From the NCBI GenBank assembly GCA_003387805.1, contig QGSR01000118.1:1-6272 (forward strand): DNA of 6,272 nt, read 5' to 3'. Below, piece after piece: positions 1 to 5,744 of the stretch. A program made the translations under genes and the position numbers. The DNA comes from Bacillota bacterium (GTDB taxonomy: Bacteria; Bacillota; Limnochordia; Limnochordales; ZCTH02-B6). Position 1 is the stretch's first letter. Each line of letters starts with the position of its first letter. A model generated the notes under the pieces. It was not told where the DNA came from. It did no database searches and saw nothing but the letters and a program-made list of their open reading frames with translations.

Positions 1-477
1 CGCCACGGCGGTGCCCCCCAGCAGGCAAAAGGGCACGTCCGCGCCCAGGCGCACGCCGATGTCGGCCAGCCGCCCGATGTCCAGCCCCAGCGCCCACAGC
101 TCGTTGGCACCCACCAGGGCCGCCGCGGCGTTGGCGCTGCCGCCGCCGAGGCCCGCCGCCACGGGAATGTGCTTGTCGATTTGGAGCGCTAGATCCGGCA
201 TGGCCTCCGGCGCGCGCCCCGCCTCCAGCATGGCCTCCCGCAGCGCGCGGACGGCCCGCCGGGCCAGATTGGATTCGTCGGTGGGCACGGCCGCGGCGTT
301 GACGCCGTTGCCGTTGAGAACGACGCGGGCGTCATCGCCACCCAGCGGCGTCAGCGTCACGAAGTCGCTCAGGTCGATGGATTGCATGACGCTTTCCAGC
401 AGATGGTAGCCGTCGGCGCGGCGCCCGACGACGTCCAGCGTCAAGTTGATTTTGGCCGGTGAACGGACGATGAGCAA
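1..477 (-). CDS. ispE: 4-diphosphocytidyl-2-C-methyl-D-erythritol kinase (IspE), N-terminal 159 residues, cut by window edge
   Basis: Cytoplasmic GHMP-family kinase that phosphorylates the 2-hydroxyl of CDP-methylerythritol in the MEP isoprenoid pathway. Seen in the translation: PAKINL at residues 7-12, with Lys9 at the position of the catalytic lysine; GRRADGYH at 18-25; the glycine-rich ATP loop GLGGGSANAAA at 109-119 preceded by PVAA; and GADVPF at 146-151, whose Asp147 corresponds to the catalytic aspartate. The family is about 280-310 residues, so roughly half is present and the gene runs off the left edge without a stop. The start is TTG (475-477), chosen because GGGAG lies 6 nt upstream and PAKINL then falls at the usual distance from the N-terminus. 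It follows dacF by only 10 nt on the same strand, so the two are probably co-transcribed. The family call is very secure; the start is likely. Confidence 0.96.
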   Translation of the reverse strand, partial: MLIVRSPAKINLTLDVVGRRADGYHLLESVMQSIDLSDFVTLTPLGGDDARVVLNGNGVNAAAVPTDESNLARRAVRALREAMLEAGRAPEAMPDLALQIDKHIPVAAGLGGGSANAAAALVGANELWALGLDIGRLADIGVRLGADVPFCLLGGTAVA

Positions 478-483
478 GGCCGG

Positions 484-488
484 CTCCC
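484..488 (-). promoter_or_regulatory. Ribosome binding site of ispE, overlapping the dacF stop codon
   Basis: Read on the minus strand, GGGAG begins on the last base of the dacF TAG stop (488-490) and is followed by 6 nt and then TTG. This placement decides the unusual TTG start of ispE and suggests translational coupling between dacF and ispE. Confidence 0.7.
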
Positions 489-1678
489 TACTGTCCGCCG
501 GAGAACGCGTCGCGGATCCAGCGCCACGTCCGGACGAAGAAGTTGGCCCGCCCCACGTCGGCCGCCGCCAGCGCCGGCACCCGGGCCAGTTCCTGATCGC
601 CCAGGTAGGCCACCACCTCGCCCACCACCTCGTTGACGGCGATGGGCGCCTTCAGGTCCGCCCTGGGCACCACCCGGTACCGCACCGCGTCCGCGTCGAA
701 GCGGTGCACGAACACCCGCAAGTCGGCCCCGGCCCGCACGGGCACGTCCTCCCGGGCCGCATCGGGCACGGGCACCGTGCCCGCGGACTGGCCCTGCGGC
801 AGCACCGTGTGCCAGCGGAAATTGTCGAAGCCGTAGTCCATGAGCCGGACGGTCTGCGCGGCCCGGGCCTGCTCGCTGTCGGTGCGCAGCACCACCGAGA
901 TGAGCCGGATGCCGTTGCGCTCCGCGGTGGCCACCAGGTTGTAGCCGGCGTTGTTGGTCCAGCCCGTCTTCAGGCCGTCGGCGCCTTCGTAGGCCCGCAG
1001 GAACGGCCGGTTGGTGTTGATCAGGTCAAACGCGGGCCGGGTGGCCGTGGGCTGACGGAGCCGGTAGGAGTCCATGGACGTCAGTTCCAGCACTTCCGGA
1101 TACTTCGTGATCAGCTCCCGGGTCAGAATGGCCATGTCGCGCGCCGTCGTCTGGTTCGGCGGCTGCCCCTCCGGCGCGGGCAGGCCGTCGCTGTTGACGA
1201 AGCGCGTGTTGGTCATGCCCAGCTGCTGCGCCCGCAGGTTCATGGCCTCGACGAAGGCCGCTTCACTGGCCGCCAGATGCTCCGCCACGGCCACCGTCGC
1301 GTCGTTGGCCGAATGAATCGCGATGGCCAGCATCATCTCCCGCAGCGTGAACGACTCGCCCGCCGCCAGCAGCGCGCTGGAGCCGCCGATGCTGGCCGCG
1401 TACGGGCTGACGATGACCCGGTCGTTCCACGACGCGATGCCGCGGTCCACGGCTTCGTACGTCAGCAGCATGACCATAATCTTGGCCAGGCTGGCCGGCT
1501 CGGTAATCATGTCGGGATTTTTCGCCCACAAAATCTGCCCGGTGCCCGCCTCCATCAGCAGCGCGGACTCCGCGGGAATGTCGAACTGCAAAACGCCCTG
1601 GGCCGATGCCGCGGCCGGCCCCAGGAAAAGCATGGACAATATCAGCAATACAACAGCCACAGTACTGCGCCTGCGCAC
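488..1678 (-). CDS. dacF: Secreted D-alanyl-D-alanine carboxypeptidase (DacF/PBP5-like, peptidase family S11)
   Basis: Penicillin-binding protein that removes the terminal D-Ala from peptidoglycan pentapeptides outside the cytoplasmic membrane. With a GTG start at 1676-1678 the product is 396 residues, close to typical DacF/PBP5 enzymes. Seen in order: an Arg-rich n-region (MRRR), a hydrophobic stretch at residues 7-22, and a signal-peptidase site AAASA-Q near 26/27. The S11 catalytic triad motifs follow: SLAK at 63-66 (nucleophile Ser63), SAN at 123-125 and KTG at 237-239. A beta-rich PBP5 C-terminal domain lies at about 290-370. The tail has Phe, Trp and Arg residues (NFFVRTWRWIR) and looks like the amphipathic membrane anchor of this family. 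The start is supported by GGAGG 7 nt upstream and by the signal peptide beginning immediately after it. It heads an apparent dacF-ispE unit. In Bacillus, DacF is a forespore enzyme, but vegetative paralogues (DacA) look alike, so the symbol is less sure than the enzyme class. Confidence 0.95.
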   Translation of the reverse strand: MRRRSTVAVVLLILSMLFLGPAAASAQGVLQFDIPAESALLMEAGTGQILWAKNPDMITEPASLAKIMVMLLTYEAVDRGIASWNDRVIVSPYAASIGGSSALLAAGESFTLREMMLAIAIHSANDATVAVAEHLAASEAAFVEAMNLRAQQLGMTNTRFVNSDGLPAPEGQPPNQTTARDMAILTRELITKYPEVLELTSMDSYRLRQPTATRPAFDLINTNRPFLRAYEGADGLKTGWTNNAGYNLVATAERNGIRLISVVLRTDSEQARAAQTVRLMDYGFDNFRWHTVLPQGQSAGTVPVPDAAREDVPVRAGADLRVFVHRFDADAVRYRVVPRADLKAPIAVNEVVGEVVAYLGDQELARVPALAAADVGRANFFVRTWRWIRDAFSGGQ

Positions 1679-1685
1679 GATGACG

Positions 1686-1690
1686 CCTCC
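1686..1690 (-). promoter_or_regulatory. Ribosome binding site of dacF
   Basis: GGAGG on the minus strand lies 7 nt before the GTG at 1676-1678. A second GGAGG lies just upstream at 1692-1696. This decides against longer starts in the same frame (for example an ATG at 1763-1765), which would place about 29 extra residues ahead of the signal peptide. Confidence 0.75.
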
Positions 1691-1797
1691 GCCTCCGAAC
1701 GGGCGCCGCACCCGGATGGCGCGCCCGGGTTGATGGTCCCATTTCGCGCCCGCGAGAATCCCCATGGTTGTTCCGCGCGGGCGGGCGAGATCCTGCT

Positions 1798-1831
1798 CCG
1801 GGAAAATGGAGATTGTTGCCGGTTTTCCCGG
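1798..1831. repeat. Inverted repeat with 9-bp perfect arms in the divergent dacF / L,D-transpeptidase intergenic region
   Basis: The arms CCGGGAAAA (1798-1806) and TTTTCCCGG (1823-1831) are exact reverse complements separated by 16 nt. The A/T run is on the loop side of each arm and no T-tract follows on either strand, so it does not look like an intrinsic terminator. It lies just left of the candidate promoter for the rightward gene and in the upstream region of dacF. It could be an operator for a dimeric regulator, or a leader hairpin of the dacF transcript. The structure is seen; the function is inferred. Confidence 0.45.
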
Positions 1832-1833
1832 CG

Positions 1834-1862
1834 GCACGAAGCCCTTAGAAACATCATACACC
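1834..1862 (+). promoter_or_regulatory. Candidate sigma-E-like promoter for the L,D-transpeptidase gene
   Basis: The -10-like element CATACACC (1855-1862) matches 7 of 8 positions of the Bacillus sigma-E -10 consensus (CATACAMT). It is preceded at 14 nt by GCACGAA (1834-1840), which keeps only about 4 of 7 positions of the -35 consensus. It sits in a locally AT-richer patch, about 55 nt before the GTG start. The good -10 and poor -35 make this a tentative call. Confidence 0.27.
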
Positions 1863-1900
1863 AATAGGAGCCCGCGGATCCGCCGTCTTCACACAATTGC

Positions 1901-1907
1901 GGGAGGG
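1901..1907 (+). promoter_or_regulatory. Ribosome binding site of the L,D-transpeptidase gene
   Basis: GGGAGGG lies 10 nt before the GTG at 1918-1920 and favours that start over the in-frame TTG at 1897, which has no SD at a suitable distance and would contain this site within its coding sequence. Confidence 0.7.
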
Positions 1908-1917
1908 ATCGGACTTC

Positions 1918-2628
1918 GTGTGGTTCGACCGCGTCGTCCTGCGCCCCGGCGCCGCCGGCCCGGCCGTGGCGGAAGCGCGCCGGCGCCTGCGCAAGCTGGG
2001 CTTCATCTTCCCGCCCGGCAGCGACGCCCGGCCGTACGACGAGGCGCTGGCCGCCGCCGTGGCCCGGTTTCAGGCCGCCTGCGGCCTCCGTCCCGACGGC
2101 GTGGTGGGCCCGGCCACGTGGCGCCGCCTCCTGGAAGACCGCCTCGGCCCGGCCGGCCGGTGCCGCGGGGCCGGACCGGAGACGCCGCCTTCGCCCGGGG
2201 AAGAGGCCGCGCCGTGGGCGCCGCCGGCCGGAGACGCGGCTTCGCCGTGGGCGCCGGCCGCCGGGGCCGCGGCCGCGGGCGCGTCCATTCACGTCTCGCT
2301 GGCGGAGCGCCGCCTGACCCTGCGCTGGCGGCCTCCGGGCACCGATGAGGCGGACGCCCGCGAGTTGTCGTTTCCGGTGGCCGTAGGACGGGCCGCCTCG
2401 CCCACACCGGCGGGCCGCTACGAGGTCAGCGAGCTGATCCTCCACCCGGGCCCGCCCCTGGGCACCCGCTGGATTCGCCTGCGGCCCGGCGCCTGCTCCA
2501 TCCACGGCACGGATGAGCCGTGGACCGTAGGACAAGCGGCCACGCCCGGCTGCATCCGCATGTACAACAAGGACGTGGAGTTCGTTTTTCACCGCCTCGC
2601 GCCCGGGGCCCCGGCCTTGATCGCATAG
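1918..2628 (+). CDS. L,D-transpeptidase (YkuD domain) with N-terminal peptidoglycan-binding domain and no signal peptide
   Basis: Product of 236 residues from GTG 1918. Residues about 6-75 form a PG_binding_1-type domain: G-x-x-G-P-A-V start, a basic helix, FQAACGL at about 49-55, then the DGVVGPATW signature. Residues about 76-122 are a Pro/Ala/Gly-rich linker with an internal 11-residue duplication. Residues 124-236 are a YkuD catalytic domain: the HG motif (His196-Gly197) and GCIRM at 211-215 with nucleophile Cys212 and Arg214, with 15 residues between His and Cys. The Ser-His usually before Gly-Cys is Thr-Pro here. Such enzymes make 3-3 peptidoglycan cross-links or attach proteins, using a Cys acyl intermediate. 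There is no hydrophobic N-terminal segment, so export by Sec is not evident. Small YkuD proteins of spore-formers also lack one, which suggests a role in the mother cell or spore envelope (inference). It is transcribed divergently from dacF, with the aldolase 120 nt downstream. Confidence 0.93.
   Translation: MWFDRVVLRPGAAGPAVAEARRRLRKLGFIFPPGSDARPYDEALAAAVARFQAACGLRPDGVVGPATWRRLLEDRLGPAGRCRGAGPETPPSPGEEAAPWAPPAGDAASPWAPAAGAAAAGASIHVSLAERRLTLRWRPPGTDEADARELSFPVAVGRAASPTPAGRYEVSELILHPGPPLGTRWIRLRPGACSIHGTDEPWTVGQAATPGCIRMYNKDVEFVFHRLAPGAPALIA
2209..2274 (+). repeat. Two 33-bp tandem units in the linker of the L,D-transpeptidase
   Basis: Unit 1 (2209-2241) encodes APWAPPAGDAA and unit 2 (2242-2274) encodes SPWAPAAGAAA; both share the 13-mer GCCGTGGGCGCCG at an offset of exactly 33 bp. 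The repeat lengthens the flexible hinge between the binding and catalytic domains and probably arose by in-frame duplication. Confidence 0.7.
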
Positions 2629-2697
2629 CCGCCCGGCCCGCCCGCGCCGGCGCCTGCGGCCCTTGCAGGAACCGTCTCGCCCGCCGGGGAAAATTAG

Positions 2698-2712
2698 ATG
2701 AAAGCGATTGTA
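2698..2712 (+). promoter_or_regulatory. cre-like (CcpA catabolite control) site upstream of the aldolase gene
   Basis: ATGAAAGCGATTGTA matches the relaxed Bacillus cre consensus WTGNAANCGNWNNCW at every specified position except the last C, which is T. It is in an AT-richer island in the 120-nt gap between the L,D-transpeptidase stop and the aldolase start, a sensible place for carbon control of a sugar aldolase. The match could arise by chance and no convincing -35/-10 pair was found beside it. Confidence 0.33.
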
Positions 2713-2732
2713 TCGAGCGAATCGCCAGGCCT

Positions 2733-2740
2733 AAGGGGGA
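2733..2740 (+). promoter_or_regulatory. Ribosome binding site of the aldolase gene
   Basis: AAGGGGGA lies 8 nt before the ATG at 2749-2751. This supports that start over the in-frame ATG at 2698, whose extra 17 residues do not resemble the family and which has only a weak GGGGA upstream. Confidence 0.75.
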
Positions 2741-2748
2741 CGAGCGCA

Positions 2749-3741
2749 ATGGCCGTAACGATGGGCAAGCTGCGCGGATTGCAGCAGCTGTCGACCGAAG
2801 AGGGGATTTTCACCATTCTCGCCTGCGATCAGCGCGGCGCCATGGAACGCATGATGAAGGCCGCCGGACGCGCCGTCGACCACGCCTCCGTCGTGCAGAT
2901 GAAAATCGACATCGTCGCGCCCCTGGCCAAAATGGCCAGCGGCGTTCTCCTCGATCCGGACTACGCGGCCGCCCACCTCATCGCGGCCGATGCCATGCCC
3001 GGGCGCACGGGCTTGGTGGTGTCCCTCGAAGAGACGGGCTACGCGCAGCGCGACGGCGACCGCCTGACCCGTCTGCTCGAAAACTGGGGCGTCGACAAGA
3101 TCAAAGCCATGGGCGCGTCGGCGGTGAAGCTGCTGGTCTACTACAACCCCCGGCGGGAAGCGGCCGCGGAGCATCAGCGCCGCATCGTCGAGGAAGTGGC
3201 CCGGCAGTGCCAGGCCTACGACATTCCGTTCATGCTGGAGCCGCTGGTTTATCCGACGAAAGACGGCGACCAGGAGGCGTTTGTCCGGGAAAAGCCGGAC
3301 CTGGTGGTGGAAACGGCCCGGCACATGAGCGAGTACGCGGTGGACCTGCTCAAGATGGAGTTTCCCGTGCACCCTTCCGTGACCGACGAAGGGCAGTGGC
3401 GGGAGCAGTGCCGGCGGCTGGACGAGGCGTGCCGCGTGCCGTGGGCCCTGTTGTCCGCCGGCGTCGGCTTCGAGGAGTACAGCCGGCAGCTGCAGATCGC
3501 CTGCGAAGCCGGCGCGTCGGGCTTCGTCGCGGGCCGCGCGATTTGGCGCGAAGCGGTGGAACTCACCGACGAGACCAAGCGCCGGCAGTTCCTGGACGAA
3601 ACGATGCCGGGCCGGCTGCAGACGCTCATCGACATCGCGGTGTCCACGGGCACGTCGTGGAAAGAACGGCCCTCGCACGCCTACTCCATGGCCGACGTGC
3701 CGGAAGACTGGTACGCGCAGTACAAAGGCTTCCAGATCTGA
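2749..3741 (+). CDS. lacD: LacD-family class I aldolase (tagatose-1,6-bisphosphate aldolase-like)
   Basis: Product of 330 residues, the usual LacD length. LacD enzymes cleave tagatose-1,6-bisphosphate (and related ketose bisphosphates) to dihydroxyacetone phosphate and glyceraldehyde-3-phosphate in the cytoplasm, through a Schiff-base lysine. Seen: LSTEEGIF then ACDQRGAMERMM at 25-36 (Asp27-Gln28), GASAVKLLVYYNP with Lys127, MLEPLVY with Glu164, and LLKMEFPV with Lys202. These correspond to the active-site Asp, Gln, Lys, Glu and Schiff-base Lys of LacD. SAGVGFEEY (236-244) and the ASGFVAGRAIW segment (256-266) complete the barrel. No lac or tagatose genes are nearby, so the natural substrate is open. 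Fructose-1,6-bisphosphate, or 6-deoxy-6-sulfofructose-1-phosphate as for the related YihT, are alternatives. It may be read from its own promoter or through from the L,D-transpeptidase gene. A strong terminator follows 35 nt after the stop. Confidence 0.93.
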   Translation: MAVTMGKLRGLQQLSTEEGIFTILACDQRGAMERMMKAAGRAVDHASVVQMKIDIVAPLAKMASGVLLDPDYAAAHLIAADAMPGRTGLVVSLEETGYAQRDGDRLTRLLENWGVDKIKAMGASAVKLLVYYNPRREAAAEHQRRIVEEVARQCQAYDIPFMLEPLVYPTKDGDQEAFVREKPDLVVETARHMSEYAVDLLKMEFPVHPSVTDEGQWREQCRRLDEACRVPWALLSAGVGFEEYSRQLQIACEAGASGFVAGRAIWREAVELTDETKRRQFLDETMPGRLQTLIDIAVSTGTSWKERPSHAYSMADVPEDWYAQYKGFQI

Positions 3742-3776
3742 GAAAGGCGCCGCGGCCCGAGCGGCGGCCGGACGCC

Positions 3777-3826
3777 AAAAGGTGCTCCGCGGCGCACGCT
3801 GGCGCGGAGCACCTTTTGTTGTTTCG
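3777..3826. terminator. Strong intrinsic terminator after the aldolase, probably bidirectional
   Basis: A 15-bp perfect stem pairs 3777-3791 with 3803-3817 (left arm AAAAGGTGCTCCGCG) around an 11-nt loop. On the plus strand the GC-rich stem runs into TTTTGTTGTTT, a good U-tract for ending the aldolase transcript. On the minus strand the mirrored TTTT gives a weaker terminator for the convergent SPOCS-LysM gene, whose stop is 77 nt away. Confidence 0.9.
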
Positions 3827-3894
3827 CCGGCGGCTGCGTCCGGCGCCCCTCCGCCCGGCCCCCGGCCGCCGGCGGCCGCCCCGCTCCGCCGCCT

Positions 3895-5631
3895 CTATCC
3901 GGCTCCGGCCTGCGCCACGGGCCGCCCGCGCGGCACGCCCAGCCTCCTTCCCGGCGGCAGCGGTCCCTCCCCGCCGTCCTCCAGCCACGGGTTGACCCGC
4001 AAAATTTCGTCCAGGTCCGCGTGGTAGCGGCGGCTCAGCTTCCACAAAGTGTCCCCCGGCTGGATGACGACGAACGTAAACGTGGGCGGGTCCTCTTCCG
4101 GCGGCGGCACGGCCACCGCCTCCACGATGGCTTCCCGCTCCACCGGCCGGGTCAGCTTGGCCCGCACTTCAACCCGCACGTCCGCCTCCACCGCCTCGCG
4201 GCTGAGCAGGTCCAGCTCGACGGAGGCCACTTCGGCGTCGACTTCCGCCTCCATGCCGGGCTCCGCCCCGGCCAGCGGCACCTCGGCCTCCAGCGGCACC
4301 GCCCGGCGCCACGCGGCGAAGTGCACCGGCTGCCCTTCCGTCCTGGCCACGTACAGCACGCCCACGTCCACGTACCCTTCGGCAATGATTTTGTCGCCCA
4401 GCACGAGGACGTCTTCGACCGCCGCGTGGGCTTCGGCGGCCAGCAGCCGATCGACGGGCGGGTGGCCCGGCGGCAGCTCCAGCGTCTGCTGCAGCCGCTC
4501 GTCGGCCGTACCCTCCCCGATCCATTCCTCCAAGCCGAAGGTGGCGGTGCGGTAGTGAATCTCGGTGCCTTCGGGTCCCGCCAGGCCCACCAGCAGCGGC
4601 AGCCGCAGCACCGCCGCGGCCTGCACCGTCAGCTCCACGTCGGCGAACAGCTCCACCTGGCGGCCCCCGCCCACGACGAACGCGTCCACGCCGCTGACGC
4701 GGGCAACCGCCGTCAAGCCGGCGCCTGAGCGCCCCCCGGAGACCGCTTCCGGGCCGCCGCCGGCGGCTCCTTCTTCCAGTTCGAAGCGGTACGTAAAGGG
4801 CGTCTCGCCGTGCCACTCCACGGTGACCAAGTCGCCGTTCTCGTCGACGCACAGGGCGCGGTAATCCACGGAGCCGGAAACGACGACGCGGCGGGCTTCG
4901 CCCGCGGCGCCGGGGTTTTCCCATTCGGCCGACGCCCGGGCCGCGGCCCAAACGTCCACGACGCGGGCCAGCGGCACGTCGGCGTCCACCGGCAGCGTGC
5001 CCTGCACCGAGAGATGCGTGGCGCCGCCGCCCCGCACGTGCTCCACTGCGGTTTCCTGCACGTCCGCCTCCGCGTCCTGCGGCAGCGCCTCGCCCCGCAC
5101 GAACACTTCCGCCTGCTGGTACTCCTTCACCCGGCCCCTGACCGACACGATGACTTCCACGTCCACCCCGCGGCCGTCGTGGTGCAGCTGCACGTCCATG
5201 TCTTCGGGAAAGGCCGCGACCTCCACCGCCGCGCCGGGATGCGCGCCGGGAACGTCCAGCACCGCTTCAAACACGCCGCCCCGCCGCCAGCGGTGCCGGT
5301 ACAGCACTTCCCGGTACTCCACCGGATCAAAAGCGGCCGACACGTCGTCGTCCAGGCCGTAGCCCGGCTCGGCTTCGATGTCGCGGGCCTCGGCCCGCTC
5401 CTCCCGCTCGTGGGCGTAGATGATGACAAAGTCCACCGCGCCCTGCACCACCACCTCGTCGTCGCCGGCCTCCCAGCCGGTGACGACGGGCCGGGCCGCG
5501 ACGCGCACCACGCGCGCGATGTCAGGCAGCGCGGCGGGCAGCTCCAGCGTCGCCTCGGCCACCGCCTGCCGGCTGGCCGTCCCGATGAGCCGTGCCATCC
5601 GCACCGCCTGCCGCTGCAAAGTGACGTCCAC
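3895..5631 (-). CDS. SPOCS (DUF3794) x3 plus C-terminal LysM protein, SipL-like spore coat anchor candidate
   Basis: Product of 578 residues from GTG 5629-5631. The N-terminus (LQRQAVRMARLIG, then LELPAALPDIARVV at 30-42) matches the entry to a SPOCS domain. I see three SPOCS-like beta-rich units. The first, at about 28-178, has VVVQGAVDFVIIY. The second, at about 205-350, has VVVSGSVDYRALC. The third, at about 380-500, has IIAEGYVDVGVLYV. Each has a long strand followed by a second half with repeated V-x-V-x-V. Residues 518-567 are a LysM domain (VIQPGDTLWKLSRRYHADLD, VNPWL, then PPGRRLGVP). No signal peptide or membrane segment is visible, so it should stay in the mother-cell cytoplasm. This layout is that of clostridial SipL, which is made under sigma-E and binds the coat ATPase SpoIVA through its LysM to encase the forespore; SpoVID is the Bacillus counterpart. 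The role here is inferred from architecture. A Gly-rich insert (288-305) interrupts the second unit. It converges on the aldolase gene and lies downstream of a GH18-like gene. Confidence 0.9.
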   Translation of the reverse strand: MDVTLQRQAVRMARLIGTASRQAVAEATLELPAALPDIARVVRVAARPVVTGWEAGDDEVVVQGAVDFVIIYAHEREERAEARDIEAEPGYGLDDDVSAAFDPVEYREVLYRHRWRRGGVFEAVLDVPGAHPGAAVEVAAFPEDMDVQLHHDGRGVDVEVIVSVRGRVKEYQQAEVFVRGEALPQDAEADVQETAVEHVRGGGATHLSVQGTLPVDADVPLARVVDVWAAARASAEWENPGAAGEARRVVVSGSVDYRALCVDENGDLVTVEWHGETPFTYRFELEEGAAGGGPEAVSGGRSGAGLTAVARVSGVDAFVVGGGRQVELFADVELTVQAAAVLRLPLLVGLAGPEGTEIHYRTATFGLEEWIGEGTADERLQQTLELPPGHPPVDRLLAAEAHAAVEDVLVLGDKIIAEGYVDVGVLYVARTEGQPVHFAAWRRAVPLEAEVPLAGAEPGMEAEVDAEVASVELDLLSREAVEADVRVEVRAKLTRPVEREAIVEAVAVPPPEEDPPTFTFVVIQPGDTLWKLSRRYHADLDEILRVNPWLEDGGEGPLPPGRRLGVPRGRPVAQAGAG

Positions 5632-5636
5632 GCCTG

Positions 5637-5646
5637 CTCCCCCTTT
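5637..5646 (-). promoter_or_regulatory. Ribosome binding site of the SPOCS-LysM gene
   Basis: AAAGGGGGAG on the minus strand, 5 nt before GTG 5629-5631. The in-frame ATG at 5674-5676 would add 15 low-complexity residues, has no SD, and would bury this site inside the coding region, so GTG is preferred. Confidence 0.7.
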
Positions 5647-5744
5647 CGCCCCGTTGGCCGCTGCCTTGGCCGGCATGTCCGCCGGACCGCCGGGCCGGCC
5701 CCGTCTCACCCCGCGGACCGCCCCCGGGCCGTTCTCTCGGCTTA

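Noticed and set aside
11..409. Plus-strand open frame opposite ispE
   Set aside because: Ser/Ala/Arg-rich without family resemblance; the minus strand carries clear IspE motifs over the same stretch.
1853..1858. TATGAT on the minus strand as a sigma-A -10 for dacF
   Set aside because: No TTGACA-like hexamer at 16-18 nt upstream (GGATCC there) and no proper TGn extension; the same bases also form the candidate rightward sigma-E -10.
446..1867. Long open frame on the plus strand across dacF (473 codons)
   Set aside because: It is antisense to dacF, rich in Arg, His and Gly, and has no recognisable domain. High GC content makes such shadow frames common, and the opposite strand has a complete S11 enzyme.
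2663..2700. TTGCAG (2663-2668) as -35 of an aldolase promoter
   Set aside because: The nearest -10-like hexamers (AAAATT, TTAGAT) are 21 or more nt away, outside usable spacing, and the 17-nt position reads GGGGAA.
3864..3877. Perfect 14-bp palindrome GGCCGCCGGCGGCC between the converging genes
   Set aside because: Made only of G and C in a GC-saturated stretch, with no loop or T-tract; likely a compositional coincidence.
2520..3995. Long open frame on the plus strand overlapping the aldolase (491 codons)
   Set aside because: Arg/Pro/Gly-rich, out of frame with the LacD-like protein whose active-site motifs are intact; a shadow of GC-rich codon bias.
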